Source: Methanosarcina baikalica (lineage in GTDB: Archaea; Halobacteriota; Methanosarcinia; Methanosarcinales; Methanosarcinaceae). From it: a DNA stretch of 54,469 nt. Positions within the stretch are counted from its first letter, which is position 1; every line of letters begins with the position of its first letter. The notes beneath the pieces were generated by a model. That model was not told the DNA's origin. It made no database searches and was given only the letters and a program-made list of their open reading frames with translations. The position numbers and the translations under genes were made by a program. The stretch spans positions 1 through 54,469 of the forward strand of contig NZ_JAVKPK010000021.1 of assembly GCF_031461075.1 (NCBI RefSeq), in the 5' to 3' direction. This document shows, piece by piece, positions 17,294-25,696 of this stretch.

Positions 17294-17899
17294 ATGGAAG
17301 AAAAGAGTAGAGTTCAAAGATTGAATTGCAGGTTAATAGACAAGATCACAGAGATAGGGGACTTTGAAGATGTTGTGAGAGGTCTCATTGACGAGTACGA
17401 CCCAAAAGAAGTTTCTATCAAACGTGACATAGAAGGGCGTTTTTTTATGTTAGCCCACGGTAAAAAAGCTGTTTTTGTGATGTGTGGCGAATCAAAACCG
17501 ATTCGAATCAGATCTGAAACTGTGGACAGACTAAATGAGCTACGTGTTCACCCTGATGAATCAATTAACACGATCTTAAGCCGTTTAGTGGTTTACAGAA
17601 GCCTGAAAATGCAGAAAAAAGAAAAGATAATCTATTTCACGGACAGTGAGGGATGCCTGCCATGTAGACGAGCAAAACCAGAGGTTGACAAGTTTTTAAA
17701 TGACCCTGAATGTCTGCAGTATGCTGATTTAGTGGTATGTGACTCCGCAGAAGGTGACCATCCAGAAGACAGGTTTCATACAGGTTTAACCCCCAGCTGG
17801 GTTTTCCTGGATTCAAATGGATCGCCTTATTATACTGTAAGGGGCGGAATACTGCAGAAAATAGCAATGTTGAGTATATGCAAAGATGGGTTGCTTTAG
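17294..17899 (+). CDS. RHH-like plus thioredoxin-fold fusion, putative redox-sensing regulator
   Basis: The product is 201 aa. The first ~70 residues are unassigned. Residues about 75-100 (PIRIRSETVDRLNELRVHPDESINTILSRLV) match the archaeal antitoxin-like ribbon-helix-helix pattern: a PIRIR strand followed by two helices. The last 95 residues are thioredoxin-like: the strand KIIYFTDSEGCLPCRRA with a C-x-x-C pair, then LTPSWVFLDSNG in place of the cis-Pro strand. A DNA-binding domain joined to a dithiol domain, behind a four-site operator array, suggests a regulator that changes DNA binding with redox state; that is inference. A further operator overlaps its stop codon. It has no clear ribosome site, consistent with leaderless translation. 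Confidence 0.75.
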   Translation: MEEKSRVQRLNCRLIDKITEIGDFEDVVRGLIDEYDPKEVSIKRDIEGRFFMLAHGKKAVFVMCGESKPIRIRSETVDRLNELRVHPDESINTILSRLVVYRSLKMQKKEKIIYFTDSEGCLPCRRAKPEVDKFLNDPECLQYADLVVCDSAEGDHPEDRFHTGLTPSWVFLDSNGSPYYTVRGGILQKIAMLSICKDGLL

Positions 17900-17912
17900 T
17901 AACATTTGTTAC
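17899..17912. promoter_or_regulatory. Fifth GTAAC-N4-GTTAC operator at the gene's 3' end
   Basis: GTAACATTTGTTAC begins on the last base of the TAG stop. It matches the operators upstream of the gene and would allow DNA looping or control of a downstream transcript. Confidence 0.7.
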
Positions 17913-18609
17913 CATATTTAACTTATTTTCTCTTTTTCAGTTATACTACCACAGATCAGTGAAAAGGTTTACTCTTTTTACTCTGATCAGCTATCAACAA
18001 TTTGAGCAATTTGTTGCTACCCAGGCAAATACTGAAAGTATGCACTATAAAAAGGTTTTCTGATAATGTTTTATGTTTTTACCTATGTGTTTCTCATAGT
18101 TTTTTGCATTTACTAGTGGGGTTATATAGGAAAAAATTCCTAGTACAAAATTATAATGTCTAGTGATAATGATTATAGCGATTTTTAGGTTAAGTTTCAT
18201 TCCATAGACCATGGAATGAAACTTAACCTAAACACATAGCAGGTCTTAGACGGTAACGATTTAATATGGTGAGTAAACAAAATGCAGTCTGACAATCAGG
18301 AGAATTTTTGGATTTCGAAACAATTTTGTGGAGTAAATAATTGAGAGTAATAAACTCCAAACAATTCTTGCAAATATAATGAAAAGTGTTATAATTTATC
18401 AGATTTTGTTGCTATTCGTAAGGCATATCGATCTCGCCGTAATAAATCACTTTTTTTGGAAAATACCTTTACAGACCTTTTTCTACATTACTGCAAAAAG
18501 ACATTTACAAAAATCTAAATTAATTAAGAAGTATTATATATTAGTCATGTTTCAATATTATTAACTTTTTTAAGTATCTCATATTCAACTTTCTCAGGGA
18601 TGTCTAATC
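17913..18609. other. Long gene-poor stretch before the toxin gene
   Basis: No supported gene. Its main feature is the 22-bp inverted repeat at 18184-18232. Short open frames near 17920 and 18379 lack ribosome sites. Confidence 0.5.
18184..18232. repeat. Perfect 22-bp inverted repeat with 5-nt loop
   Basis: The arms 18184-18205 and 18211-18232 are exact complements (core TTAAGTTTCATTCCAT). This could be a strong terminator stem, an IS end pair or a MITE remnant. There is no T-run directly after it. Confidence 0.8.
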
Positions 18610-20010
18610 ATGGCAGAGCACCAGCAAGCGCAGCAATCCAAAAAACCGGATACCAATTTTCAAAAGCAAGCAATCCCCCTAAGCCATACACCCGCATCAA
18701 ATACTTATTCTATCATCCAGCGTGCCAAAATCAACCCGAGATCCCTCACTCATGCTGACATTATGCAGCTTCAGCGTACCATTGGAAATCGGGCAGTTGG
18801 GATGCTGCTTTCAAGTCTCGGAAATACTTCCACAGCTCAGCAGGCAACAGTTCAGCGTCAGGAAATTCCGGAGGAAGAGGAACCTTTACAAGGTAAGTTT
18901 GAAAGCGTTCAGAGGCAGGAAATCCCTGAGGAAGAAGAGCCATTGCAGGGCAAAATGGCTGAAACTGTACAACGCCAAGAAATCCCAGAGGAAGAAGAAC
19001 CTCTTCAAGGCAAATTTGAAAGCAAGCCTGAAATTTCCAGCCCTTCGTTTTTCGCAGCCCCTATCACGCAGAGGCAGGAGTTGGAGGAAGAAGAAAAAAC
19101 TCTGCAAGGAAAAATGATAGGAGCTGTCCAGCGTCAAGAAATTCCAGAGGAGGAAGAACCACTTCAGGCAAAGACAGAGAATAATACCGGAATGCCTGAT
19201 AACCTTAAGGCTGGCGTGGAAACTTTGTCTGGAATTGATATGAGCGATGTAAAGGTGCATTATAATTCAGATGGACCTGCTAATGTAGGAGCATTGGCAT
19301 ATACACAGGGAACGGATATTCATATAGCTCCAGGGCAAGAGAAGCATTTACCGCATGAAACTTGGCATGTGGTACAGCAGAAAGAGAGCAGGGTACGACC
19401 AACCATTCAGTTAAAGGATGTGGCGGTGAATGATGATGTGAAATTAGAGCATGAGGCTGATGAATTTGGGAAGAGTGTTACTCAAATGATGACATGTAAA
19501 AAAGCCACAGTTGCGGGATCATCTGAAACTACACAGCTATCTCAGATTGTACCGATGGATTTCCAGCTGGGGGGAGGTGTTTTCTCAAAGGGGAGTTCAG
19601 CGTCCACAGCTGTGAAAGCTGTTGAGGTGGGCGCAAGTAAAAAAAAATTAGGTGCCAAAGAGGATACTCCGAATTGCTACTTATGTGTATTGGCAGATTA
19701 TCTTGACAAAGGGTTAGAAACATTCGATTCTAGTCTGGGGCATATGCGTATAAGCATACAAATATTCCAAGATACTATGTTAAAAAAACTAGGAATAAAT
19801 GTTGAGATGTTAGGATTTGAAAACTATACCGATTTCTTCAACCACATAAACAAATGCAAAAATGGAGAATATTTCATTGGATGGAAAACGCACATAATCA
19901 GAGGAACAAAAGTAGCGGGACAAATAATGGAGTTATGGGACCCACAAAACCAAACTGGATATTCTTTTCCAATGAAGGAAGATCTATACTTCTCACTCCG
20001 CATAAAGTAA
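18610..20010 (+). CDS. DUF4157 polymorphic toxin with C-terminal papain-like domain
   Basis: The product is 466 aa. The N-terminus is disordered. Five copies of VQRQEIPEEEEPLQGK or variants lie between about 78 and 190. A DUF4157 (eCIS core) domain follows, with H249-E-T-W-H253 and VVQQ, the usual zinc-protease-like motif. The C-terminal 120 residues have C356 (TPNCYLC), H428 (KTHIIRG) and D444 (ELWDPQNQTGYSF), the Cys-His-Asp order of papain-fold toxins. DUF4157 proteins are typically cargo of extracellular contractile injection systems (established for the family). No injection-system gene is in this window, so loading would need genes elsewhere. No signal peptide. A weak ribosome site lies before ATG 18610. 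No immunity gene is recognised. Confidence 0.8.
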   Translation: MAEHQQAQQSKKPDTNFQKQAIPLSHTPASNTYSIIQRAKINPRSLTHADIMQLQRTIGNRAVGMLLSSLGNTSTAQQATVQRQEIPEEEEPLQGKFESVQRQEIPEEEEPLQGKMAETVQRQEIPEEEEPLQGKFESKPEISSPSFFAAPITQRQELEEEEKTLQGKMIGAVQRQEIPEEEEPLQAKTENNTGMPDNLKAGVETLSGIDMSDVKVHYNSDGPANVGALAYTQGTDIHIAPGQEKHLPHETWHVVQQKESRVRPTIQLKDVAVNDDVKLEHEADEFGKSVTQMMTCKKATVAGSSETTQLSQIVPMDFQLGGGVFSKGSSASTAVKAVEVGASKKKLGAKEDTPNCYLCVLADYLDKGLETFDSSLGHMRISIQIFQDTMLKKLGINVEMLGFENYTDFFNHINKCKNGEYFIGWKTHIIRGTKVAGQIMELWDPQNQTGYSFPMKEDLYFSLRIK

Positions 20011-20022
20011 TTTCGAATATTA

Positions 20023-20236
20023 CTAGCTGAGTATTTTTGCCCAACGCCGCAAAAATGCAGCAATTCCCATTCTAACCGAAAACACATGCAATTGACTGGC
20101 ACCGTTAATTGATATTGTGGCAGCATCAAGCTTTTTCATCACTTCTTTTGCTACTTCCTTTTTAAACTCGATGTCTTTATCAGGCTCTTTTGGTGCTGGG
20201 ATCTCTTCTATTTCTTCTTCCTCAGCTTCCTTATCT
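20023..20236 (-). pseudogene. Fragment of an unknown gene, 3' end only
   Basis: This is an open frame without a start. It reads as an acidic stretch (EAEEEEIEEIPAPKEPDKD), a helix (FKKEVAKEVMKKL) and a basic, hydrophobic tail (MGIAAFLRRWAKILS), ending in TAG. A stop lies immediately upstream at the edge of the inverted repeat 20243-20273, suggesting truncation. It converges on the toxin gene. No family is recognised. Confidence 0.45.
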
Positions 20237-20242
20237 AACTAC

Positions 20243-20273
20243 ATGCATAGGTTTTATCACAAAACCTATGCAT
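20243..20273. repeat. 13-bp inverted repeat
   Basis: ATGCATAGGTTTT (20243-20255) and AAAACCTATGCAT (20261-20273) flank ATCAC. It abuts the truncated fragment and may be the end of a lost insertion or a hairpin. Confidence 0.7.
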
Positions 20274-20382
20274 TAATGAAATAGAAAACAGAAATTTTGT
20301 TAGCATAGCCAGTGACTTTTCATCCTCTTATATTAACAGAACTTTTGTTACACTGCCGAATGTGTTCGATCCCTTCCAAAAT

Positions 20383-20628
20383 TTATAATAGCTCTGTAAT
20401 TTTTTCTGCATTATAGAACCCAAATAACACTGCGCCAACGCCACGTTCTGACAAACGTATAAATCCAGGTGATGAAATATTTTTTTCCACAAGTTTAGCA
20501 CGGTATAATCTCTCAACTGAATTTTCATCTAAATTTGATTGCCTTTCCCAACCTCCACATAGACTAAGTACCCCCAATTCATACAGATGAGTAAGTATTT
20601 CAATTTCCATAGCTTCTAACGTATACAT
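20383..20628 (-). CDS. Small winged-helix-like protein, 81 aa
   Basis: The product looks like a compact winged helix: a first helix (MEIEILTHLYELGVLSLC), a second helix with SVERLYRAKLVEK, a strand (GFIRLSERG) and a C-terminal helix. ACGGGGAG precedes the ATG by 9 nt, a good ribosome site. The family is not identified with certainty. It may be a regulator of cargo genes, or a leftover antitoxin-like gene. Confidence 0.5.
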   Translation of the reverse strand: MYTLEAMEIEILTHLYELGVLSLCGGWERQSNLDENSVERLYRAKLVEKNISSPGFIRLSERGVGAVLFGFYNAEKITELL

Positions 20629-21153
20629 CTCTATTAACTCCCCGTTTCAAATGTAACATGCTGGATCAATCAAATTCTAAATGTAACGTTTTCTGGCCTA
20701 TTATTTTCCCCTTTCTATTTAGTGTTGTATCCTGAAATGATTTTGCATATTCAAGAACATGGGCACGTTGTCGCTGAATTGGAAAAATACATAGGTTTTA
20801 ATGTAAAAGCTCTGCATTTCTCTAATTTTTAGCAGCTTTCAAGCAGTCACAGGCTTCGTCATACAACTTGTACAGTCTCTGGGTTGTAGCATATGTTATC
20901 TATGAGATTGTAACAGTTGTAACAGCTGTTACAAAAATAAGAAAGTAGGAACGTAGAAGACATGCTAAAAAGCAATCGATAAAGTCAATCAACTCTGCTC
21001 TATCGAGAATAAATAAAAAAGATTATGTATCTATCTGTGAATATTTAGACATTAGCCTTTGAATTTACAGCAAATTAGCGACACTGCTAATATTTTCTCG
21101 CAAATAAAAATGTTCAGGTTCTGTATTAAATCTATAATTAAGGAGTATACACT
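20629..21153. other. Gene-poor stretch with a duplicated control region
   Basis: No ORF is supported. It contains the second copy of the control repeat (20845-20932). TATA-like runs occur before the gene at 21154. Confidence 0.5.
20845..20932. promoter_or_regulatory. Orphan copy of the RHH-thioredoxin control region
   Basis: 20845-20890 repeats 17159-17204. It is followed by a decayed site (GTAGCATATGTTAT, about 20886-20899), a direct-repeat site, and a perfect TTGTAACAGCTGTTACAA (20917-20934, centre GTAACAGCTGTTAC 20919-20932). No second RHH-thioredoxin gene follows, so this looks like the remains of a duplication or a second target promoter. Confidence 0.7.
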
Positions 21154-21579
21154 ATGATCGATCCGTCAAGCATTGCCTTTATTCCCATCATATCTCAGCT
21201 GTTAAATAGGTTTCTTGATGCTGAAATTGCTAATGAAAAACTTGAAGAATTATCGCGAGCAACTTTAATAGAAGTTTTCTTAGTTTGCATAAAAGATTGG
21301 AAAGTTAAAACTGAAGGTTCTTATAGGAAAAATCCGAGACAAGAAATTTTTTTACTGAAACAATATGCAGAACTATTTACATATGTTAGTAGCAAGTTTA
21401 GCTCTCGTGATCTGCTAAGTGAGGAATGGCTTAATCGGATTGTAGACACTGCAGAAAAGATGCAACGTATAGCTTTTGATAGTGAAGTTGACCCAAGGAA
21501 TTTAGATCGGTCTGATGAGCTATTCAAGGAAATAAAGAACATGTTAAATGAGTTTAAGCAAGCAGAAGAAGTGATTTAA
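21154..21579 (+). CDS. Hypothetical protein, 141 aa
   Basis: No family is recognised. The protein is largely helical and acidic, with an early hydrophobic segment (SSIAFIPIISQLLNRFL) that could bind a membrane or start a four-helix bundle. AAGGAG lies 9 nt before ATG 21154. It stands alone between cargo genes and an IS remnant. Its size and helical layout would fit an immunity protein for the nearby toxin, but nothing in the sequence proves this. Confidence 0.6.
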   Translation: MIDPSSIAFIPIISQLLNRFLDAEIANEKLEELSRATLIEVFLVCIKDWKVKTEGSYRKNPRQEIFLLKQYAELFTYVSSKFSSRDLLSEEWLNRIVDTAEKMQRIAFDSEVDPRNLDRSDELFKEIKNMLNEFKQAEEVI

Positions 21580-21832
21580 TATAAGTTTTATTTATCTTTA
21601 CAGGAAAGGGCAACTCGTAAAGAAATCAGCTTTTTAGGCTCTTCTTTTGCAGTTGCAGTTGTGCCAGTTTCAGCCAAGGAGCCTATTTCTCTTTTGACTT
21701 CAGGATGTCTATTAGTCGTAAAGTTTATAGGCAAAAGAGCATGGTAAAACATCGAAACAAAATTCATATAGATTTGACTCATACTTATTGATGCAGACTC
21801 AAAGTCGATCTGATCTGAAATGCAGTTTTTGT

Positions 21833-21888
21833 GCAGGTTTGGTTATTCCTGCCAATTATCCCAACTTGGGCGGGTTGTCTCCCCGCCC
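21833..21888 (+). ncRNA. Tandem-hairpin RNA motif (copy D)
   Basis: Hairpin 1 is GCAGG-(TTTGGTTATT)-CCTGC (21833-21852; stem 21833-21837 with 21848-21852). Hairpin 2 is GGGCGGG-(TTGTCTC)-CCCGCCC (21868-21888). The same two-hairpin layout and loop words occur at 29738-29791. It may be a small RNA or a terminator module; the function is unknown. Confidence 0.45.
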
Positions 21889-21974
21889 TAAACAGGCTGT
21901 CCGACAATTACTGTGAGAAATGAGATTTTTTTTCTATTAAATATATTAACTTTTATATAATTTATTAAATATTC

Positions 21975-22115
21975 ATGTATGTGGCTTTCATCAAATCTTC
22001 CAAGAATCAAGTTTGGACTTTACCTCCAGATATTCGAGACCTTATTCCTTCAGATCATATCCGTAACGCGATAAATATATTCTGTATTAATAATTATTCC
22101 TGCTATCCTCAATGA
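21975..22115 (+). pseudogene. IS transposase 5' remnant
   Basis: The 46-codon frame begins MYVAFIKSSKNQVWTLPP and continues DIRDLIPSDHI, the start of an IS1182-like/IS5-type transposase as I recall it from Methanosarcina. After about 30 codons the match is lost and a TGA follows. The element is inactive. Exact family assignment needs a database comparison. Confidence 0.6.
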
Positions 22116-22742
22116 ACATCTTAACTCTCATAGGATTTATTTAGGGGGTAAAGATGAGGCTTGGATTTTGTGAGTATTCTTTTTTAACTTCTGAAAAAAG
22201 GGGTACTTTTTTAACAGTTCGTTTTTAGGCTATTTTTGACTATTTATTGGTCATTTGATTAGTGCTTTGAATACTCATTTAAATAATACATAAAACCAGT
22301 AATTTTTGAGACAATTTCCTACTTTACAAGAATATAGGACATTAAAAGGCACGAGCTTTTGGGGTATATAAACAAACTACCAAAAAATAGAAATTTTATC
22401 AGTTTTTGTCCTTATTTAGGCGGACTCGGACAAAAACGATAGTTTACAATTCTAGTAATTTTGTAAACTATCTTTTGAGATCCTGGCTTTTTTCTTTAAA
22501 CTTTTCTACTTTTTATGCAAAAATCCTGAGAAAACTTAAAAGATAGTTGACGTTTCTCTGTAAGTGTCAATTATCTTTGAGAAAAGCTTTTGCTTTTTAG
22601 TTATGGTACTTTTTCAACAAATGCATAGAAAAAGCAGTCTGTTTTAAAGCCCTCTGTGAAAGCCTACATATAAACACACCACCCTAACAGACGAAGCCTC
22701 GCCTTGGGCTTCTCTGTGGCTCGCTTAACGAAGAAAAAAGAG
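22116..22742. other. Gene-poor stretch after the IS remnant, with two related hairpins
   Basis: No gene. There are two long stems: GATAGTTTACAA (22438-22449) with TTGTAAACTATC (22461-22472), and AAGATAGTTGAC (22540-22551) with GTCAATTATCTT (22566-22577, one G-U). The shared arm word GATAGTT suggests copies of one structure. Confidence 0.6.
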
Positions 22743-22916
22743 TTAATTGGTGGGAGTGATACCACCAAAAAACTTTGGCATACCGCAGGCAACTGCACCC
22801 ACACAAAGATACAGTAACCCTGAAGACACTGACAGAAACATCGTTCCAATACCTATGATGCCTAAAAAGGCCCCTATTACATACATCCACTTAGTCCTTG
22901 GGCTTAGCTTAAACAT
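22743..22916 (-). CDS. Small two-helix membrane protein, 57 aa
   Basis: The product has two hydrophobic helices (WMYVIGAFLGIIGIGTMFL and GLLYLCVGAVACGM) joined by a short turn, with a basic N-terminus. AGGAGTGAG precedes ATG 22916 closely, matching the element's style; an upstream in-frame ATG (22934) has no ribosome site. It is on the same strand as, and 130 nt downstream of, the large surface-protein gene, so it may be the last gene of that transcript. The layout resembles small membrane proteins that accompany spike proteins in pleomorphic archaeal viruses; that link is speculative. Confidence 0.6.
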   Translation of the reverse strand: MFKLSPRTKWMYVIGAFLGIIGIGTMFLSVSSGLLYLCVGAVACGMPKFFGGITPTN

Positions 22917-23046
22917 TTTTCTCACTCCTAACACCTTGCGATTTATAGCACAAGGTTACTATGTGTATATGTTGTTTGAGGATAAATAGCTACCTAATTT
23001 TATGTATAATGTATACACTTAAAAGAAAATATGAGTGGTTTTCCAC

Positions 23047-25275
23047 TCATGGCCCCCGTGAAAGCCGGTAAAATGCCGAAGCGAATGACAGCACTATAGC
23101 AATTGATATGAAGGCTACAAACTGACTCGGGATAAATCCTATCAGCAAGGACCCAACTATCAAAGCAAGAGTTGTCACAATTGTTAGTTTACCTTGGTTG
23201 ACCCACATAAACACGAACGGCAACACAAATAATACTAGGTAAGCCATTCTTCCCATTATATCAGTAAAGGGTGCAAACAAGCTTGTCATTATGCCGTCTG
23301 TATCCATATCCAATGTGCTATTCATTAAATTGTTATAGTTTGTGTCATTGAAAGGTACTACGTGCTCTGTGGCTATTTCCCTACCTACCATAACTCTGTA
23401 CTCAAGCATACTGGAATTGCCTTCTGTTGTTTCAGCCCAGACAGAAACGTTATAGGCCCTTCCTGGCATATCAAATGTATATGACATATTCATGCTTGTG
23501 TAGTTGATTTCAACGTCATTAATGAACCAGTGACTTGTAAGCACACCGTAGGGAGTAGTAAAGCTAAACTCTTTTGACTCGTTAAACGCTACATGCTGCC
23601 AAGTCTCTCCTACTGCTGTAAGCTGCGGTGTGTTCGACAATGAGGTGTCCACAAGCACATATGACAGTTTACTACCGTATGCGTTACTTGCTGTGAGAGT
23701 CACATTGTACGACCCGCCTGCAGCATATGTGTGTGTTGGGTTCTGTGTTGTCGCTGTACTTCCGTCTCCAAAGTTCCAGGCCCAAGACGTAGGATCATTC
23801 AGTGATAGATCTTGGAAGTTGTAAGTAAGATTGCTCTGACGAATGTAATTAAAGTGCGTCGCTGGTAAATCTAACAATACCATATAACCCGTTTTTGTCT
23901 CAGTACCGGAGCTTGCAGCGTTGTGTGTTGTCAAACTTACTGTATAAGTTCCTGCAACAGTGTAAACGTGCATAGGACTCTGTGCAGTTGAGGCTGTCCC
24001 GTCTCCGAAGTTCCATGACCAGGATGTAGGGCTATCTGCAGAGGTGTCTGTGAATTGCACTACTCTTGGTACTGTACCTGAAGTAACATTTGCACTAAAT
24101 GCAGGTGTAAGCTCCACTGTGACTGTGCTTGTTGCTGTGCTTGTGCCGAGGGCATTGCCGGCTGTTAATGTTACTGTGTAGGTACCAGGTGAGCTAAACA
24201 CATGGCTCGGGTTCTGTGCAGTTGATGTGCCACTATCTCCAAAATCCCATGCCCAGGATGTAGGCACGTTTGTTGACGTATCTGTGAAATGCACAGTAAA
24301 TGGTGCCCTTCCGCTTTCATCATCCTGGCTAAAGCTTATGTCTGAGGTGGTTACCACGGTACTGCTGACAGAGGCAACAGGCTCTACAGGCACATATTGT
24401 CTGATAGCAAACCAGTCTGTCCAGATTTCCGCAGTCGTTGAAGCAGATGTGGAAACAGCCCTTATCCTTACGTTTGAGACACCTGGGAATACGTTTCCTG
24501 TGTCTGTTTCCGTGTAATTATTGAAGGATACGCTGGTAGCTGTGTTCGTTCTTGTGTAATTGACTGTATAATAGGTGTTAGCGTTCCAGGGTTCTGTGAC
24601 GTAAGTAATCGACGAGGCGGTATAAACATTAGCAATCTTGGGGGAAGGTGCGACGGCATCAGCGATACCAAAGAATGTTTCATATGACCCTATGTAAAAT
24701 CCAGCCGGCCTTTCAAACACATCTGTCACAAGTGCCCCTGCATGTGCTGTCTTAGTCCTCATCATTACTGTATGATTAGGAAGGTATTGAGCACTATTAG
24801 GGACTGCTGAAACGTCAATGTTAACGGATCTTACGTCAAGAACCCCGTCATGGACACTGACCCAGGCAGGCTCTGAATACCACCATGCAGCGGGGTTATT
24901 TCCGCTGAAGTCGTCGAAACAAGCAAATACAGCAGTACCGTTGGATTCTGATGCAGTTTCTCCTGGGATACCCCATTCACAGTAAATTTCTGTGGTTCCT
25001 GCTGGAAGAGGTACCCACACTTTTGCTGCTGACGCGGTGTAACTCTCTACCCAATAAGGTAAGCTCGTACCACTTTGCGCGCTTGTGTCATCAGCAAAGA
25101 ACCTTATGTTCGCATAAGTTGAATCCATTCCAGACAGATGAGGCACTGTAACAGGTGTTTCATATCCAGCAGGTGCTGAGCCACTAACCGTTATTTCAAC
25201 CGAAGAATGTGCTGCACTCGCAGGTGCAACAAGCACACAAAGCAGCAGTATAGACAATAGTAAAACGTTTTTCAT
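23047..25275 (-). CDS. DUF2341/PKD surface protein with C-terminal membrane helices, 742 aa
   Basis: A signal peptide (VLLLSILLLCVLVAPASA) is followed by a DUF2341 domain (about 25-125: ANIRFFADD, LPYWVESY, KVWVPLPAG, FACFDDFSG). A LamG-like concanavalin region follows (about 130-300). Then come three PKD domains with the W-x-F-G-D motif (WAWDFGDSG, WSWNFGDGT, WAWNFGDGS) and a fourth Ig-like domain. The end has two to three hydrophobic helices that anchor it in the membrane. It is an exposed, probably glycosylated surface protein with sugar- or protein-binding folds. The upstream AbrB-like gene's TGA stop overlaps the GGGAGTGA ribosome site, and ATG 25275 is preferred over GTG 25284. It is the partner of the protein encoded at 25697-27775. 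Confidence 0.85.
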   Translation of the reverse strand: MKNVLLLSILLLCVLVAPASAAHSSVEITVSGSAPAGYETPVTVPHLSGMDSTYANIRFFADDTSAQSGTSLPYWVESYTASAAKVWVPLPAGTTEIYCEWGIPGETASESNGTAVFACFDDFSGNNPAAWWYSEPAWVSVHDGVLDVRSVNIDVSAVPNSAQYLPNHTVMMRTKTAHAGALVTDVFERPAGFYIGSYETFFGIADAVAPSPKIANVYTASSITYVTEPWNANTYYTVNYTRTNTATSVSFNNYTETDTGNVFPGVSNVRIRAVSTSASTTAEIWTDWFAIRQYVPVEPVASVSSTVVTTSDISFSQDDESGRAPFTVHFTDTSTNVPTSWAWDFGDSGTSTAQNPSHVFSSPGTYTVTLTAGNALGTSTATSTVTVELTPAFSANVTSGTVPRVVQFTDTSADSPTSWSWNFGDGTASTAQSPMHVYTVAGTYTVSLTTHNAASSGTETKTGYMVLLDLPATHFNYIRQSNLTYNFQDLSLNDPTSWAWNFGDGSTATTQNPTHTYAAGGSYNVTLTASNAYGSKLSYVLVDTSLSNTPQLTAVGETWQHVAFNESKEFSFTTPYGVLTSHWFINDVEINYTSMNMSYTFDMPGRAYNVSVWAETTEGNSSMLEYRVMVGREIATEHVVPFNDTNYNNLMNSTLDMDTDGIMTSLFAPFTDIMGRMAYLVLFVLPFVFMWVNQGKLTIVTTLALIVGSLLIGFIPSQFVAFISIAIVLSFASAFYRLSRGP

Positions 25276-25280
25276 TATAA

Positions 25281-25433
25281 TCACTCCCTTGATACAGGAA
25301 CTAATTTCAACGAATTTTTATTACAAGGGCAGAGGAGAAGCTCTTCATCTTCCCGCCAACCGAGAGCCTTAAGAAATTGTTTGTTTACTGCAACCATGTA
25401 GTTGCCGCGTGTTTGTTTTTGCAGTTTTACCAT
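25281..25433 (-). CDS. AbrB/SpoVT-like small protein, 50 aa (paralog 1)
   Basis: This small gene aligns along its length with the one at 27782-27940: MVKLQKQxxGNYxVAxxKQF, then GW, then CPC, then SLxLVP. The pattern of two beta hairpins with a GNYMVAVNKQF core fits a swapped-hairpin AbrB/MazE DNA-binding fold. The CPC pair is unusual for that family. Its stop lies inside the ribosome site of the surface-protein gene, so the two are translationally coupled. It is likely the local regulator or chaperone of the cassette. Confidence 0.7.
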   Translation of the reverse strand: MVKLQKQTRGNYMVAVNKQFLKALGWREDEELLLCPCNKNSLKLVPVSRE

Positions 25434-25696
25434 ACCATATCCCACTTGTCAACACATTGTTTTCATGTGTTTAACATGTGTATATATGCTGTCTAAGCAT
25501 AAAAAGCTATTCAGAAATGTATACATTATATATACAATTCCTTAAAAGCGTAACACATTGTATATGCTAATTTATATGAAAATAAGTATTTGAATATGTG
25601 TGGCATAGGTGGTTCACACATACGCTGTATGAACCAAATATATGCAGGATATGTACACTGTACAGGTACAAGTTAAAAAAGAAAGAAAGAAAAGAA
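25434..25696 (-). promoter_or_regulatory. Promoter region of cassette 1, with shared AGAAATGTATACATTATATA block
   Basis: The 20-bp block at 25513-25532 recurs exactly at 28018-28037 in the promoter of cassette 2. It contains the palindrome GTATAC and TATA-like sequence. The sharing suggests both surface-protein cassettes answer to the same AbrB-like proteins. Confidence 0.65.

Noticed and set aside
21588..21782. Minus-strand 64-aa frame
   Set aside because: Partly coding-like but without a ribosome site; it sits between a gene end and an RNA-like motif, and no family was recognised.
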